Below, piece after piece: positions 1 through 7,986 of a stretch of DNA of 64,000 bases. The notes under the pieces were generated by a model. It saw only the letters and a program-made list of their open reading frames with translations, was not told where the DNA came from and ran no database searches. This DNA is from JAFGVL01 sp964546015 (GTDB lineage: Bacteria; Bacteroidota; Bacteroidia; Bacteroidales; Paludibacteraceae). Every line of letters begins with the position of its first letter. The first letter of the stretch is position 1. The DNA is taken from assembly GCA_964546015.1 (NCBI GenBank), contig CAZJHO010000002.1, forward strand, positions 1 through 64,000, in the 5' to 3' direction. The translations under genes and the position numbers were made by a program.

Positions 1-6
1 AAAAAG

Positions 7-89
7 TGGGCAGTGATGGATTCGAACCACCGAAGGCGTACGCCAGCTGAGTTACAGTCAGCCCCATTTGTCCACTCTGGTAACTGCCC
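7..89 (-). tRNA. tRNA-Tyr (GTA)
   Basis: On the minus strand the acceptor arm GGGCAGT (83-89) pairs with ACTGCCC (8-14), with discriminator A at position 7. The anticodon GTA is the complement of TAC at 53-55. The long variable arm (about 37-46) makes this a class II tRNA, as expected for bacterial tRNA-Tyr. The T arm GGTTCGAATCC is intact. The CCA end is not encoded; the next bases are followed by a T run. It lies just downstream of ribH in the same orientation. Confidence 0.95.
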
Positions 90-114
90 GGACTTTTCGG
101 CTGCAAAAGTAGTA

Positions 115-612
115 TTATTTTTGTAAATCTAAAGCGTACTGTGCCATTTTTATTGCAGTAACAGCAGCTTCATCTCCTTTGTTACCGTGAATTCCACCGG
201 ATCTTTCTATGGATTGTTGCATTGTGTCATTAGTTAACACTCCAAAAATGAATGGAATACCATATTGCATGTTTAAATCTACAAAACCTTTTGTTACTCC
301 TTGAGAAATAAAATCAAAATGTGGAGTTTCTCCTCTGATAATACAACCTAAGCCGATTACAGCATCTAATTTCTGATTTGTTTCGGCTAATAATTTTGCT
401 CCGAAAGTTAATTCAAATGCTCCTGGAACAAACTGAATTTCAATGTTTTCTTTCTTTGCACCATGTTTCAATAAGGTGTTATATGCCCCGTTTAGTAAAG
501 CCGTTGTAATGTCCGAATTCCATTCTGAAACTACAATTCCAAATCTCATGCCCGATGCATCGGGTATTTTTTCCGGATCGTAATTTGACAAGTTTTGATA
601 CTGAGTTGCCAT
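115..612 (-). CDS. ribH: 6,7-dimethyl-8-ribityllumazine synthase
   Basis: This enzyme makes the last riboflavin precursor by condensing 5-amino-6-ribitylaminouracil with 3,4-dihydroxybutanone phosphate in the cytoplasm. The 165-residue length is usual for the family. Visible motifs are the early GIVVSEWNSDIT segment, the VPGAFELTFGAK loop, the GLGCIIRGETPHFD stretch carrying the phosphate-binding and catalytic region, and FGVLTNDTMQQ. It begins 4 nt after the stop of the upstream histidine kinase gene, so the two are probably co-transcribed. No other riboflavin genes are nearby and no FMN aptamer was recognised. The minus-strand start at 612 is an ATG. Confidence 0.95.
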   Translation of the reverse strand: MATQYQNLSNYDPEKIPDASGMRFGIVVSEWNSDITTALLNGAYNTLLKHGAKKENIEIQFVPGAFELTFGAKLLAETNQKLDAVIGLGCIIRGETPHFDFISQGVTKGFVDLNMQYGIPFIFGVLTNDTMQQSIERSGGIHGNKGDEAAVTAIKMAQYALDLQK

Positions 613-616
613 AATT

Positions 617-1783
617 TTATTTTTTATTTTTTAAAATAATGCGAAAAGTGGTTCCTTTTCCTATTTCAGATTGTTTTACAAATATTTTTCCTGAATGATA
701 TTCTTCTATAATTCTTTTTACAAGCGATAATCCTAATCCCCAGCCTCTACTTTTGGTTGTATATCCGGGATTGAAAATAGTTTTGAATTTTGACTTTGGA
801 ATACCTTTTCCTGTGTCTTGGAAGTCGATAATATAAGAATCTTGATTGTTATGTAATGTAATATTTATTTGTCCTTCACCGTCCATTGCATCAATGGCAT
901 TTTTTGTCAGATTTTCTATTACCCATTCAAAAAGCGGGATATTCAAATATACTTCCATATTGATATCGATGGGGTAATGGGTATTGATAGTTATCTTATT
1001 AGAAGTACGATTACGAAGGTAAGCAACGGCATTTTCGAGAACTTCTGAAAAAATAACAAGTTCAAGGTCGGGTTTTGAACCGATTTTCGAAAATCTCTCT
1101 GCAATGATGCGCAATCGGTTAACATCTTTACTCATTTCGTTAATAAGTTTGTCTCCCAATTGTTTTTCTTTCAAAATTTCTACCCAAGCCCAAAGAGATG
1201 AAATTGGAGTACCGAGTTGGTGTGCTGTTTCTCTCGAAAGCCCTATCCAAACCTGGTTTTGTTCTGCTTTTTTTGTGATGGAAAATATCCAAAACGCAAT
1301 CAGTATAAATACACCAACTACAGTAAATAAAATATAGGTAAACCATCGTAAACTTTTTATTAGAAACGATTCATCGTAGCATACAAAATATTTGGTTGTT
1401 TTGTCAATATTTATTTCGATTGGAGGGTTAGCTTCTTTTAATTGTTGAATTTTTTTTGTTATAAATTCTTTTTTATTTTCTTTGGGTAATTTTACATTGC
1501 AAATACCATATTCCAAATTCACCGGTTGATTATTAGAGTCTATTAATATTGCCGGAATACTTTTATTTTCACTCAGAACTTTTAGTATCAAAGTTACATC
1601 GCCCTGTCCGTCATCCAAAGCTAATTGTCTGTTAGCTTCTGCCCAGATTTCCATGCTATGGGTTTCTTGCTCTGATAGCAGTGAAATAATCCGATGAGAA
1701 AAGTATAATGACGATAAAACAATGGCTCCTGCTATAAAAATAAATAGCATTTTCAATTGTTGGTATTTATCGGAAAATATCAT
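617..1783 (-). CDS. sensor histidine kinase, membrane-bound, orphan
   Basis: A 388-residue two-component sensor. There are two membrane helices, about residues 11-30 and 146-166, enclosing an extracytoplasmic sensing region of roughly 115 residues. The DHp segment has the phosphoacceptor His in ETAHQLGTPISSL (about residue 187). The ATPase domain has an N box (ENLTKNAIDAMDGEG), a G1 box (DTGKGIP) and a G2 box (GWGLGLSL). No HAMP domain is obvious. No response regulator is adjacent, so its partner must be elsewhere. It sits between an OmpA-family gene (24 nt away) and ribH (4 nt). What it senses cannot be read from the sequence. Confidence 0.88.
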   Translation of the reverse strand: MIFSDKYQQLKMLFIFIAGAIVLSSLYFSHRIISLLSEQETHSMEIWAEANRQLALDDGQGDVTLILKVLSENKSIPAILIDSNNQPVNLEYGICNVKLPKENKKEFITKKIQQLKEANPPIEINIDKTTKYFVCYDESFLIKSLRWFTYILFTVVGVFILIAFWIFSITKKAEQNQVWIGLSRETAHQLGTPISSLWAWVEILKEKQLGDKLINEMSKDVNRLRIIAERFSKIGSKPDLELVIFSEVLENAVAYLRNRTSNKITINTHYPIDINMEVYLNIPLFEWVIENLTKNAIDAMDGEGQINITLHNNQDSYIIDFQDTGKGIPKSKFKTIFNPGYTTKSRGWGLGLSLVKRIIEEYHSGKIFVKQSEIGKGTTFRIILKNKK

Positions 1784-1807
1784 AAGTTATTTGTAATCAA
1801 TTCTTTG

Positions 1808-2512
1808 TTATTCTAAGATACGCACTTCTATCCGACGGTTTCGCTGCCGTCCTTCGGCATTATCTGTTCCATCCGGATTGGTATTGGGAGCGATTGCTTC
1901 TGATGAACCATATCCTTTAGCAATGATTCTTGAACCGTTTATCTTTTTTGTGATCAGATACTTTCGTACGCTTTCTGCTCGTTCTTGCGATAGTTTTTTA
2001 TTATACTCTTCTGAACCTTTAGAGTCAGTATGTCCGGCAATTTCTATTTTAATATTTTTCTTGATAATCATTACTTCGGCTAAATCGTTCAATGTTTTGT
2101 ATGAAGAAGGACGAATTGTCGATTTGTCGAAATCGAATTCCACATTTTCAAGAACGATTGTTTTAGCGGGATGATATTTAAGATGCACATTTACTGTGTA
2201 TAATTTATCTTCCGAAGGAATTGTTAAGTCGCTATATTTTACATCTTTATAAATACTTTTGTATAGAACTTCATAAGTATCACCAACAGGAATTAAAATG
2301 GAAAATTTTCCATTTTCGTCAGTGTATCCTTTGTAAGTTTCTTTTGTTTTAGTAGAAGTAAATGATACAATTTCGTTCGGTAATTGCTGATCGTTCATAT
2401 TAGTTACTGTTACTTTCAAAAGCGCTTTTTCCAATGTTGGCTCAAGCGTTTGGGCTGTCAGTGAAGCGATTGCTGCCAAAAGTATTAAAAAGAAAAAAGT
2501 TTTCAGTTTCAT
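1808..2512 (-). CDS. OmpA-family protein (peptidoglycan-binding C-terminal domain)
   Basis: A 234-residue secreted protein. Residues 1-20 are a signal peptide ending near LTAQ. Residues about 30-110 look like a carboxypeptidase-regulatory or SpaA-type beta-sandwich (GYTDENGKFSILIP). The C-terminal OmpA domain starts near VEFDFDKSTIRPSS and contains the peptidoglycan-binding core AGHTDSKGSEEYNKKLSQER and the closing NRRIEVRILE. It probably anchors the outer membrane or a complex to the cell wall. There is no lipobox and no long barrel. It is 17 nt downstream of rsgA and 24 nt upstream of the histidine kinase, consistent with one transcript. Confidence 0.88.
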   Translation of the reverse strand: MKLKTFFFLILLAAIASLTAQTLEPTLEKALLKVTVTNMNDQQLPNEIVSFTSTKTKETYKGYTDENGKFSILIPVGDTYEVLYKSIYKDVKYSDLTIPSEDKLYTVNVHLKYHPAKTIVLENVEFDFDKSTIRPSSYKTLNDLAEVMIIKKNIKIEIAGHTDSKGSEEYNKKLSQERAESVRKYLITKKINGSRIIAKGYGSSEAIAPNTNPDGTDNAEGRQRNRRIEVRILE

Positions 2513-2529
2513 GGGAATATATATTTTTG

Positions 2530-3456
2530 TTATCGATATTTTCCTGCCGATTCGTCATTAAGAATATTTAAGTAATTGGTGTAGCGTGATTGGCTTATTT
2601 GATGCAGTTCAACAGCCTTTCGTACAGCACAATCGGGCTCCTGTCTATGCGTGCAGTTATTAAATTTACAGTTTTTTGAAACAGAAAAAATTTCTCGAAA
2701 ATAATGCGATATTTCTTCTGGTTTCATGTCAATTGTACCAAATCCTTTTATTCCCGGGGTATCTATTAAATATCCTCCACCGGAAAGGGCAAACATTTCC
2801 GAAAAAGTGGTAGTATGCATCCCTTTGTTATGGTAATCCGAGATTTCGTTGGTCTTAGCATGTATATTAGGGTCAATGGTATTAATTAAAGTTGATTTCC
2901 CAACACCCGAATGTCCGGAAAGAAGTGTTACTTTGTCTTTTAATTCAGCTTTAATCTTTTCTATGCCGATATTTTCCGATGCTGATGTTTTAAAGCAAGG
3001 GCATCCAATGCTTTCATATAAATAAATCAGCATGTCGAGATACTCTTTTTCTTCTTCCGAGTATAAATCTATCTTATTAAAAATAAGCTTTACAGGAATC
3101 CGATAAGCTTCGGCTGTTGCCAAGAATCGGTCGATAAACATGGTTGATGTTTCAGGATAATTAATCGTAACGATTAAAAAAACCTGATCTAAATTGGCAG
3201 CAATGATATGTATTTGTTTTGATAAATTAGACGAACGGCGAACAATGTAATTTTTGCGTTCTTCAATTTCGGAAATTAATCCGTAACCATCCGGCGTAAT
3301 GTCGAAACTTACCCTATCGCCAATAGCTATAGGATTTGTGCTGCGAATACCTTGCAAACGAAAAGAGCCTTTTATTTTACATTCTATGGGATTATTTTCG
3401 TTATCGGGTATTACAGTGTACCAACTACCTGTATTTTTTATTACTAAACCGACCAT
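2530..3456 (-). CDS. rsgA: small ribosomal subunit biogenesis GTPase RsgA
   Basis: A circularly permuted GTPase that helps mature the 30S subunit. An N-terminal OB fold comes first. The G motifs then appear in the permuted order: NKID (G4), TSASE (G5), GHSGVGKST (G1) and DTPG (G3). The C-terminal zinc finger has the Cys/His ligands CKFNNCTH and a further Cys in EPDC. The open frame extends to a TTG at 3468, but the ATG at 3456 gives the expected MVGLVIKNTGSWY start, so I use that (308 residues). A word-type repeat lies directly upstream. Confidence 0.93.
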   Translation of the reverse strand: MVGLVIKNTGSWYTVIPDNENNPIECKIKGSFRLQGIRSTNPIAIGDRVSFDITPDGYGLISEIEERKNYIVRRSSNLSKQIHIIAANLDQVFLIVTINYPETSTMFIDRFLATAEAYRIPVKLIFNKIDLYSEEEKEYLDMLIYLYESIGCPCFKTSASENIGIEKIKAELKDKVTLLSGHSGVGKSTLINTIDPNIHAKTNEISDYHNKGMHTTTFSEMFALSGGGYLIDTPGIKGFGTIDMKPEEISHYFREIFSVSKNCKFNNCTHRQEPDCAVRKAVELHQISQSRYTNYLNILNDESAGKYR

Positions 3457-3463
3457 ATAAAAA

Positions 3464-3544
3464 TTCAAAGTTCAAAGTTTTAAGTTCAAAGTTGTTATCT
3501 ATAAAGATTTTTAAACCATGAACTTTGAACCATGAACTTTAAAA
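3464..3544. repeat. inverted word repeat (TTCAAAGTT words)
   Basis: The left arm (3464-3493) repeats TTCAAAGTT in tandem with small variations. The right arm (3513-3544) is made of AACCATGAACTTTG words, which are the reverse complement of the same theme. The spacer is about 20 nt. The element fills nearly all the space between frr and rsgA. It belongs to the intergenic word-repeat family described in the findings. Confidence 0.8.
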
Positions 3545-3568
3545 TAAATTTACAATGTATTCCCCCAA

Positions 3569-4129
3569 TTATACCGTCATAATTTCCTTTTCTTTGGCAG
3601 TAAGCATATCATCTACTTTTTTGATATACTTATCATGTAGTTTTTGCATAGCGGCTTCGCCATCTTTCTCTACATCTTCGGGCATACCGTTTTTTAGTTC
3701 TTTTTTTAATCCTTCAATAGCTTCGCGACGAGCATTTCGAATGCTTATTCTAGCTTCTTCGCCTTCGTGTTTGGATTGTTTTGTCAGGTCGCGACGGCGC
3801 TCCTCTGTCAATGGTGGAATTTGTAATCGAAGCATTTCCCCATTATTCATAGGCATAATGCCAACTTCAGAGTTAATGATAGCCTTTTCTACCACTGCCA
3901 ACATAGCTTTTTCCCATACCTGAATTTGTATGGTTTTGGCATCGGGAGTAGTAATGGTAGCTACATTCGATAAAGGGACATGCTCTCCGTAGTATTCTAC
4001 CCGAACACCGTCTAAAATGCGTGGGTTAGCTTTTCCGGCACGAATATGAGCTAATGCTTCATCTAAAAAAAGAATAGCTTTTTCCATATCTTCCTCGGCT
4101 GCAGCGAGAAATTCTTTTACTTCTTTCAT
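3569..4129 (-). CDS. frr: ribosome recycling factor
   Basis: The 186-residue product splits post-termination ribosomes together with EF-G. The whole length aligns to the RRF fold: an N-terminal helix (EDMEKAILFLDEALAHIRAG), the tight KANPRILDGVRVEYYG stretch, the ATITTPDAKTIQIQVWEKA strand region and the C-terminal coiled helices RRRDLTKQSKHEGEEARISI. Its start codon overlaps the stop of the GH57 gene (ATGA at 4126-4129), so translation is likely coupled. pyrH, its common neighbour, is not here. Confidence 0.96.
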   Translation of the reverse strand: MKEVKEFLAAAEEDMEKAILFLDEALAHIRAGKANPRILDGVRVEYYGEHVPLSNVATITTPDAKTIQIQVWEKAMLAVVEKAIINSEVGIMPMNNGEMLRLQIPPLTEERRRDLTKQSKHEGEEARISIRNARREAIEGLKKELKNGMPEDVEKDGEAAMQKLHDKYIKKVDDMLTAKEKEIMTV

Positions 4130-5430
4130 TGTTTGTTAACAGATTGTTTTTGTTTTTTATTAAGTTGTTTTTGTAACTTTTCTATTTCAATACTTTGATT
4201 TCGAATAGTGTTCAGCAAGGAGTTCAGTTCTTCATTTTCAATAGTAGAAGGATAAATTTCTTCTACTCGTTGAAGAAAATCAGAAAGCACATTCATATAA
4301 TTAATAAAAGCTTCATAAGGCGATTCGTAAGGGCTTACATGGGCAACCTTTCCTCCCGAAAAATGCTTGGTGGACATGTAGTAAAAGTGTGCACTGGTTT
4401 GCAAGTTCAGCCAATCCGGTTCTAAACGGCGATCATTTATTATATGTACGCGTTCGGCAATGGAATAGAGTTTTTGTAATGCTTCAGCTTGCAGGTCGTT
4501 ACCTGTCCATGCGCTGAAATCTTTTTCTTCATCAGCCCACGAAATTATTTCGTGTGAAGTAAGTGTGTCTGCTGATTTTTGCTTATCCATTACTTCGGAT
4601 AGAGTAGCAAAATTTATTTTATTTAACAATGCATGATAAGGCAGAGCTTTAAAAAAATCGAAAATACCTGATTCTGGGCGATTGTTAACACCCAAAGCAT
4701 CGTAGCTCATGGCGATAGTAAAAACTTCTTCTTTTTCGGCAGCTCCGGCAATCCAACCGATAAATTTTTCAGATGTCAGTGGATAATTGTCCCAGCTCCA
4801 ATTCGAAAAACGGAAACAAATGTCATCGCTCAACTCTGTATTGCGAGGTAATAATTTGAATTTAGGTATGTATGAATGATTATATACATAATTAGGACTT
4901 TTCCATCCAAGAATTTGCTTGGCTCCTTCAATAATCATTCCTTTATAACCCATTTCGGAAACCATTCGACCGATTTCGTCTGAATACAATAACTCTGTAT
5001 TGCGAAAAGCAGTTGGTTTTTTGCCGAAAAGTTCTTTTATGCGGGCTGCGTGTTTTTCTACCTGTAGTTTAAATTCGGTTTCGTTGTAGATAGAAGCTAA
5101 TGAATTAGAATAAGTTTCGGCTAAAAATTCTACACTACCTGTATCGGCTAATGCTTTGAAACTGTCAATTACTTCAGGTGCAAACTGTTCCAGTTGTTCT
5201 ACCGCTACTCCTGAAATACAAAATGACACTTTAAATTTACCCTTCGAATTTTTAATCATCTCCAACAGAGTGTTATTTGCCGGAGTATAGCAAGAGTCAG
5301 CTAAACGCCTGATAATAGACTCATTGGTGTAATCATCATAGTAATAATGATCTGTACCGATGTCGAAAAAACGATAGCGTTTTAAGCGTAATGGTTGATG
5401 TACCTGAAAGTAAAAACAGATATTCTTCAT
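4126..5430 (-). CDS. glycoside hydrolase family 57 (alpha-amylase-like)
   Basis: A 434-residue protein with no signal peptide, so cytoplasmic. The GH57 pattern starts at once with YFQVHQPLRLKRY (family region 1 HQP). The segment AFRNTELLYSDEI carries the Glu expected as nucleophile, and IAMSYDALG carries a candidate acid/base Asp. A coiled coil rich in Gln and Lys closes the protein (about residues 395-434). In Bacteroidales such enzymes act on glycogen or other alpha-1,4 glucans, but no glycogen genes are next to it here. It overlaps frr by 4 nt. The exact substrate is not determinable. Confidence 0.85.
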   Translation of the reverse strand: MKNICFYFQVHQPLRLKRYRFFDIGTDHYYYDDYTNESIIRRLADSCYTPANNTLLEMIKNSKGKFKVSFCISGVAVEQLEQFAPEVIDSFKALADTGSVEFLAETYSNSLASIYNETEFKLQVEKHAARIKELFGKKPTAFRNTELLYSDEIGRMVSEMGYKGMIIEGAKQILGWKSPNYVYNHSYIPKFKLLPRNTELSDDICFRFSNWSWDNYPLTSEKFIGWIAGAAEKEEVFTIAMSYDALGVNNRPESGIFDFFKALPYHALLNKINFATLSEVMDKQKSADTLTSHEIISWADEEKDFSAWTGNDLQAEALQKLYSIAERVHIINDRRLEPDWLNLQTSAHFYYMSTKHFSGGKVAHVSPYESPYEAFINYMNVLSDFLQRVEEIYPSTIENEELNSLLNTIRNQSIEIEKLQKQLNKKQKQSVNKQ

Positions 5431-5483
5431 ACTTCATATTCTATCAAAAGCTCAAAAATATTGAAAATTCTTCTTATTCTCTA

Positions 5484-5491
5484 CAAATGTA
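5484..5491 (-). promoter_or_regulatory. candidate -7 box for the GH57-frr operon
   Basis: Minus-strand TACATTTG matches the Bacteroidota TAnnTTTG box and lies 54 nt upstream of the GH57 start. No convincing -33 TTG was found at the usual distance. Confidence 0.45.
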
Positions 5492-5555
5492 GATGTAATT
5501 TTTTATTTTTCAGCTAAAAACATTATGAATCTAAACTAATGCAAGTTTAAGGGTT

Positions 5556-6272
5556 TTAGCAATATCGTTCCCAAATCCATTTGGGGATAAGTTGCCAACC
5601 GAACACGATAATGCTCCATCGTTTGGGGAGATATATGGAGCGTTTCTTTTTTTCTATGGCTTTGAAAATATTATCGCAGGCTTTACATAAAGAAGTGGTA
5701 AACGGATAGTTACCTCCGGCAATGAAATCGGTATCAATAAAGCCGGGCATTAAAGTAGTAAATGCGATATTTAGTTTTTCATTATGTGCTCGTTGAGCCA
5801 AACAATCTACATAATGGCGCATATACCGTTTCGAAGCGGAGTAGGAGGGCGCTTGCCTCAATCCTCGCACACTCGCCACAGACGAAGTTATCACAATATG
5901 TCCGCTTCTTTTTTTTGCAAAATAGTTGTATCCAAAAATAATCATACGGGTAAATCCGACTACATTTGTTTGAATAGTTTGTATTTCGATAGTAGTATCG
6001 ATCGTTTTTGCGAATTTACCGTAGCCGGAATTAATAAAAAATATATCCATGCCACCCATTTCGTCGATCAATGCTTGTAATTTCTCGATAGAAGAATCTT
6101 CGCAAACATCCATTTCTTTAGTGTGGATTTGTTGAGGATAATTTGATTTTATTTCTTCGAGCAAAGCTGTGCGACGCCCGGTAATTCCTACCTGATAGCC
6201 CAAACGGGCATAGCGCTCGGCTATTTCTTTTCCAATACCAGATGTGGCTCCTATAATGATTATTTGTTTCAT
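5556..6272 (-). CDS. short-chain dehydrogenase/reductase
   Basis: A classical SDR of 238 residues. The cofactor motif GATSGIGK is at residues 8-15 and the NSG variant of NNAG is near residue 83. The catalytic Ser is in VITSSVAS and the catalytic Tyr-Lys pair in YSASK. The end of the protein (about 212-238) is hydrophobic and Trp-rich (WSIIVFGWQLIPKWIW), suggesting membrane association. GITGRR after the second strand suggests NADP preference. It stands alone between the GH57 gene and metK. The substrate is unknown. Confidence 0.87.
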   Translation of the reverse strand: MKQIIIIGATSGIGKEIAERYARLGYQVGITGRRTALLEEIKSNYPQQIHTKEMDVCEDSSIEKLQALIDEMGGMDIFFINSGYGKFAKTIDTTIEIQTIQTNVVGFTRMIIFGYNYFAKKRSGHIVITSSVASVRGLRQAPSYSASKRYMRHYVDCLAQRAHNEKLNIAFTTLMPGFIDTDFIAGGNYPFTTSLCKACDNIFKAIEKKKRSIYLPKRWSIIVFGWQLIPKWIWERYC

Positions 6273-6442
6273 AATTGCTTACAAATTTGAATATTAATTT
6301 CCGACCAAACAAATTTTATTCTTCGTACTGTATTTTAGGATTATCTATCTATTTTTTGTAAAGGTTTAAGAACACAGATTGTCAAAAAATACAAATTAAG
6401 ATTAAGAATTTTTGTGATGGTTAAATAGAATTATATAAACAC

Positions 6443-6479
6443 AAAAAAACCTTGAAGTCTTTTCTTTCAAGGTTTTTTT
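6443..6479 (-). terminator. intrinsic terminator of metK
   Basis: A 14-bp stem, AAAAAAACCTTGAA (6443-6456) with its complement at 6466-6479, loops over 9 nt. On the minus strand it ends in a T run 3 nt beyond the metK stop. It could work in both directions. Confidence 0.85.
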
Positions 6480-6481
6480 AT

Positions 6482-7735
6482 TTATAACTTAAACGCTGCT
6501 TTTATTTTATCCACAAAATCGGTTTTTTCCCAAGTAAATAGTTCTACTTCTTTGGTAAAGATTGTCCCGTCGCCGGCTTTAAATTCTTTTACAACAAATT
6601 GTGGTGTGCGTCCCATATGTCCGTACGAAGCGGTTTCTTCGTATATTGGGTTTCGTAGTTTCAAGCGGTCTTCGATAGCTTTTGGGCGCATATCGAAAAT
6701 GCTATCGATGATTTTGGCAATTTCACCATCGTGCATATTTACTTTAGCAGTGCCGTAAGTATTGATATACAAATTCATCGGTTTGGCAACGCCGATAGCG
6801 TAGGCTACTTGTACCAATACCTCATCAGCCAAACCGGCAGCCACAATATTTTTGGCAATATGGCGTGCAGCGTATGCTGCCGAACGGTCAACTTTCGACG
6901 GATCTTTTCCCGAGAATGCTCCGCCGCCGTGTGCACCTTTTCCTCCATAAGTATCAACAATAATTTTTCTTCCGGTTAACCCTGTATCGCCATGTGGACC
7001 ACCTATTACGAATTTTCCTGTAGGATTAACAAATAGTTTATAGTCGTCTTTGATAAGGCATTCATATTGAGGATCGAGTTTTTTTACTCGGGGAATAAGG
7101 TATTTAATTACATCTTGACGAATTTTTTCAACCATTCGTTCGTCATTGTTATCGAACTCGTCATGTTGAGTAGAAACTACAATGGTATCTACGCGAAGCG
7201 GTTTATTGTCATCGCTATATTCGATGGTTACTTGAGCTTTAGCATCAGGGCGAAGGTAAGTCATCACTTTGCTTTCATGGCGAATGGCAGCTAATTCACT
7301 CAATAATGCATGTGACAGATCCAAAGAAATTGGCATTAGGTTAGAGGTTTCATTCGAAGCGTAACCAAACATCATTCCTTGATCGCCGGCACCTTGTTCC
7401 ATTGGGTCTTGTCGTTCCACTCCGCGATTAATATCGGCCGATTGTTCGTGCAAAGCAGAAAAAATTCCGCAAGCATCGCCGTCAAATTTGTATTCGCTTT
7501 TGGTGTACCCGATACGGTTGATTACGCGGCGTGCTGTTGTTTGTACATCAACATACGAATTTGTTTTTACTTCTCCGGCAATCACAACTTGTCCGGTTGT
7601 TACAAGTGTTTCGCAAGCTACTTTCGACTCAGGGTCGAGGGCAAGAAACTGATCGAGGATGGCGTCCGAAATTTGGTCGGCTACCTTGTCAGGATGTCCT
7701 TCAGATACGGACTCGGAAGAAAAGAAATAACCCAT
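6482..7735 (-). CDS. metK: S-adenosylmethionine synthase
   Basis: This enzyme makes SAM from methionine and ATP. The 417-residue protein carries the N-terminal SESVSEGHPDKVADQISDA motif, the GAGDQGMMFGYA ATP loop (about 115-126) and the GGGAFSGKDPSKVDRSAAY phosphate loop. The conserved Asp, Lys and His residues of these motifs are present. It is monocistronic, with its own terminator. Its leader contains a SAM-II-like aptamer (7859-7906) and starts at a TATCTTTG promoter, so SAM feedback regulation is likely. Confidence 0.97.
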   Translation of the reverse strand: MGYFFSSESVSEGHPDKVADQISDAILDQFLALDPESKVACETLVTTGQVVIAGEVKTNSYVDVQTTARRVINRIGYTKSEYKFDGDACGIFSALHEQSADINRGVERQDPMEQGAGDQGMMFGYASNETSNLMPISLDLSHALLSELAAIRHESKVMTYLRPDAKAQVTIEYSDDNKPLRVDTIVVSTQHDEFDNNDERMVEKIRQDVIKYLIPRVKKLDPQYECLIKDDYKLFVNPTGKFVIGGPHGDTGLTGRKIIVDTYGGKGAHGGGAFSGKDPSKVDRSAAYAARHIAKNIVAAGLADEVLVQVAYAIGVAKPMNLYINTYGTAKVNMHDGEIAKIIDSIFDMRPKAIEDRLKLRNPIYEETASYGHMGRTPQFVVKEFKAGDGTIFTKEVELFTWEKTDFVDKIKAAFKL

Positions 7736-7858
7736 GATTAATTTATAATTTTACAATTTATAATTTACACCGATTGAAAATAATCGGAAGTTTATTCGTT
7801 GAAAATTATTGGGAATAAGATTTGGAGAGATTTTCCTTATAAAGGGAAGTGCTGCGTT

Positions 7859-7906
7859 CTTTAGCATTTTTTTTTGTGGTTGCAAGCGATCCAAATTTGT
7901 CCACCA
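7859..7906 (-). promoter_or_regulatory. SAM-II-like riboswitch in the metK leader
   Basis: Read on the minus strand, the segment runs TGGTGG, then AAATTTGG, then GCTTGCAACCAC, an A-rich linker and ATGCTAAAG. These match, in order, the P1 strand, the L1 GAUUUG-like loop, the UUGCA-CCAC block and the GCUAAAG block that I recall for the SAM-II (RF00521) pseudoknot. GTGG and CCAC form P1. The element begins a few bases after the predicted transcript start and about 120 nt before the metK ATG. The class assignment is from memory of the consensus, without a covariance search. Confidence 0.72.
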
Positions 7907-7918
7907 ATTTTTCGGTTG

Positions 7919-7965
7919 CAAAGATAATACTATTATCGTATAAAATAAAATGATAATTATCTTTG
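7919..7965. promoter_or_regulatory. mirrored divergent promoters of metK and ispD
   Basis: The minus-strand box TATCTTTG (7919-7926) drives metK and the plus-strand TATCTTTG (7958-7965) drives ispD. The flanks are also mirrored: GCAAAGATAAT at 7918-7928 is the exact reverse complement of ATTATCTTTGC at 7956-7966. Only 31 nt separate the two boxes, so the upstream elements of the two promoters must overlap. Confidence 0.72.
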
Positions 7966-7986
7966 CCGAAGATAAGTAACAAATTT

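Noticed and set aside
3464..3544. CRISPR array
   Set aside because: The words are under 15 nt, vary between copies, lack unique spacers of even size and are arranged in inverse arms. No cas gene is present.
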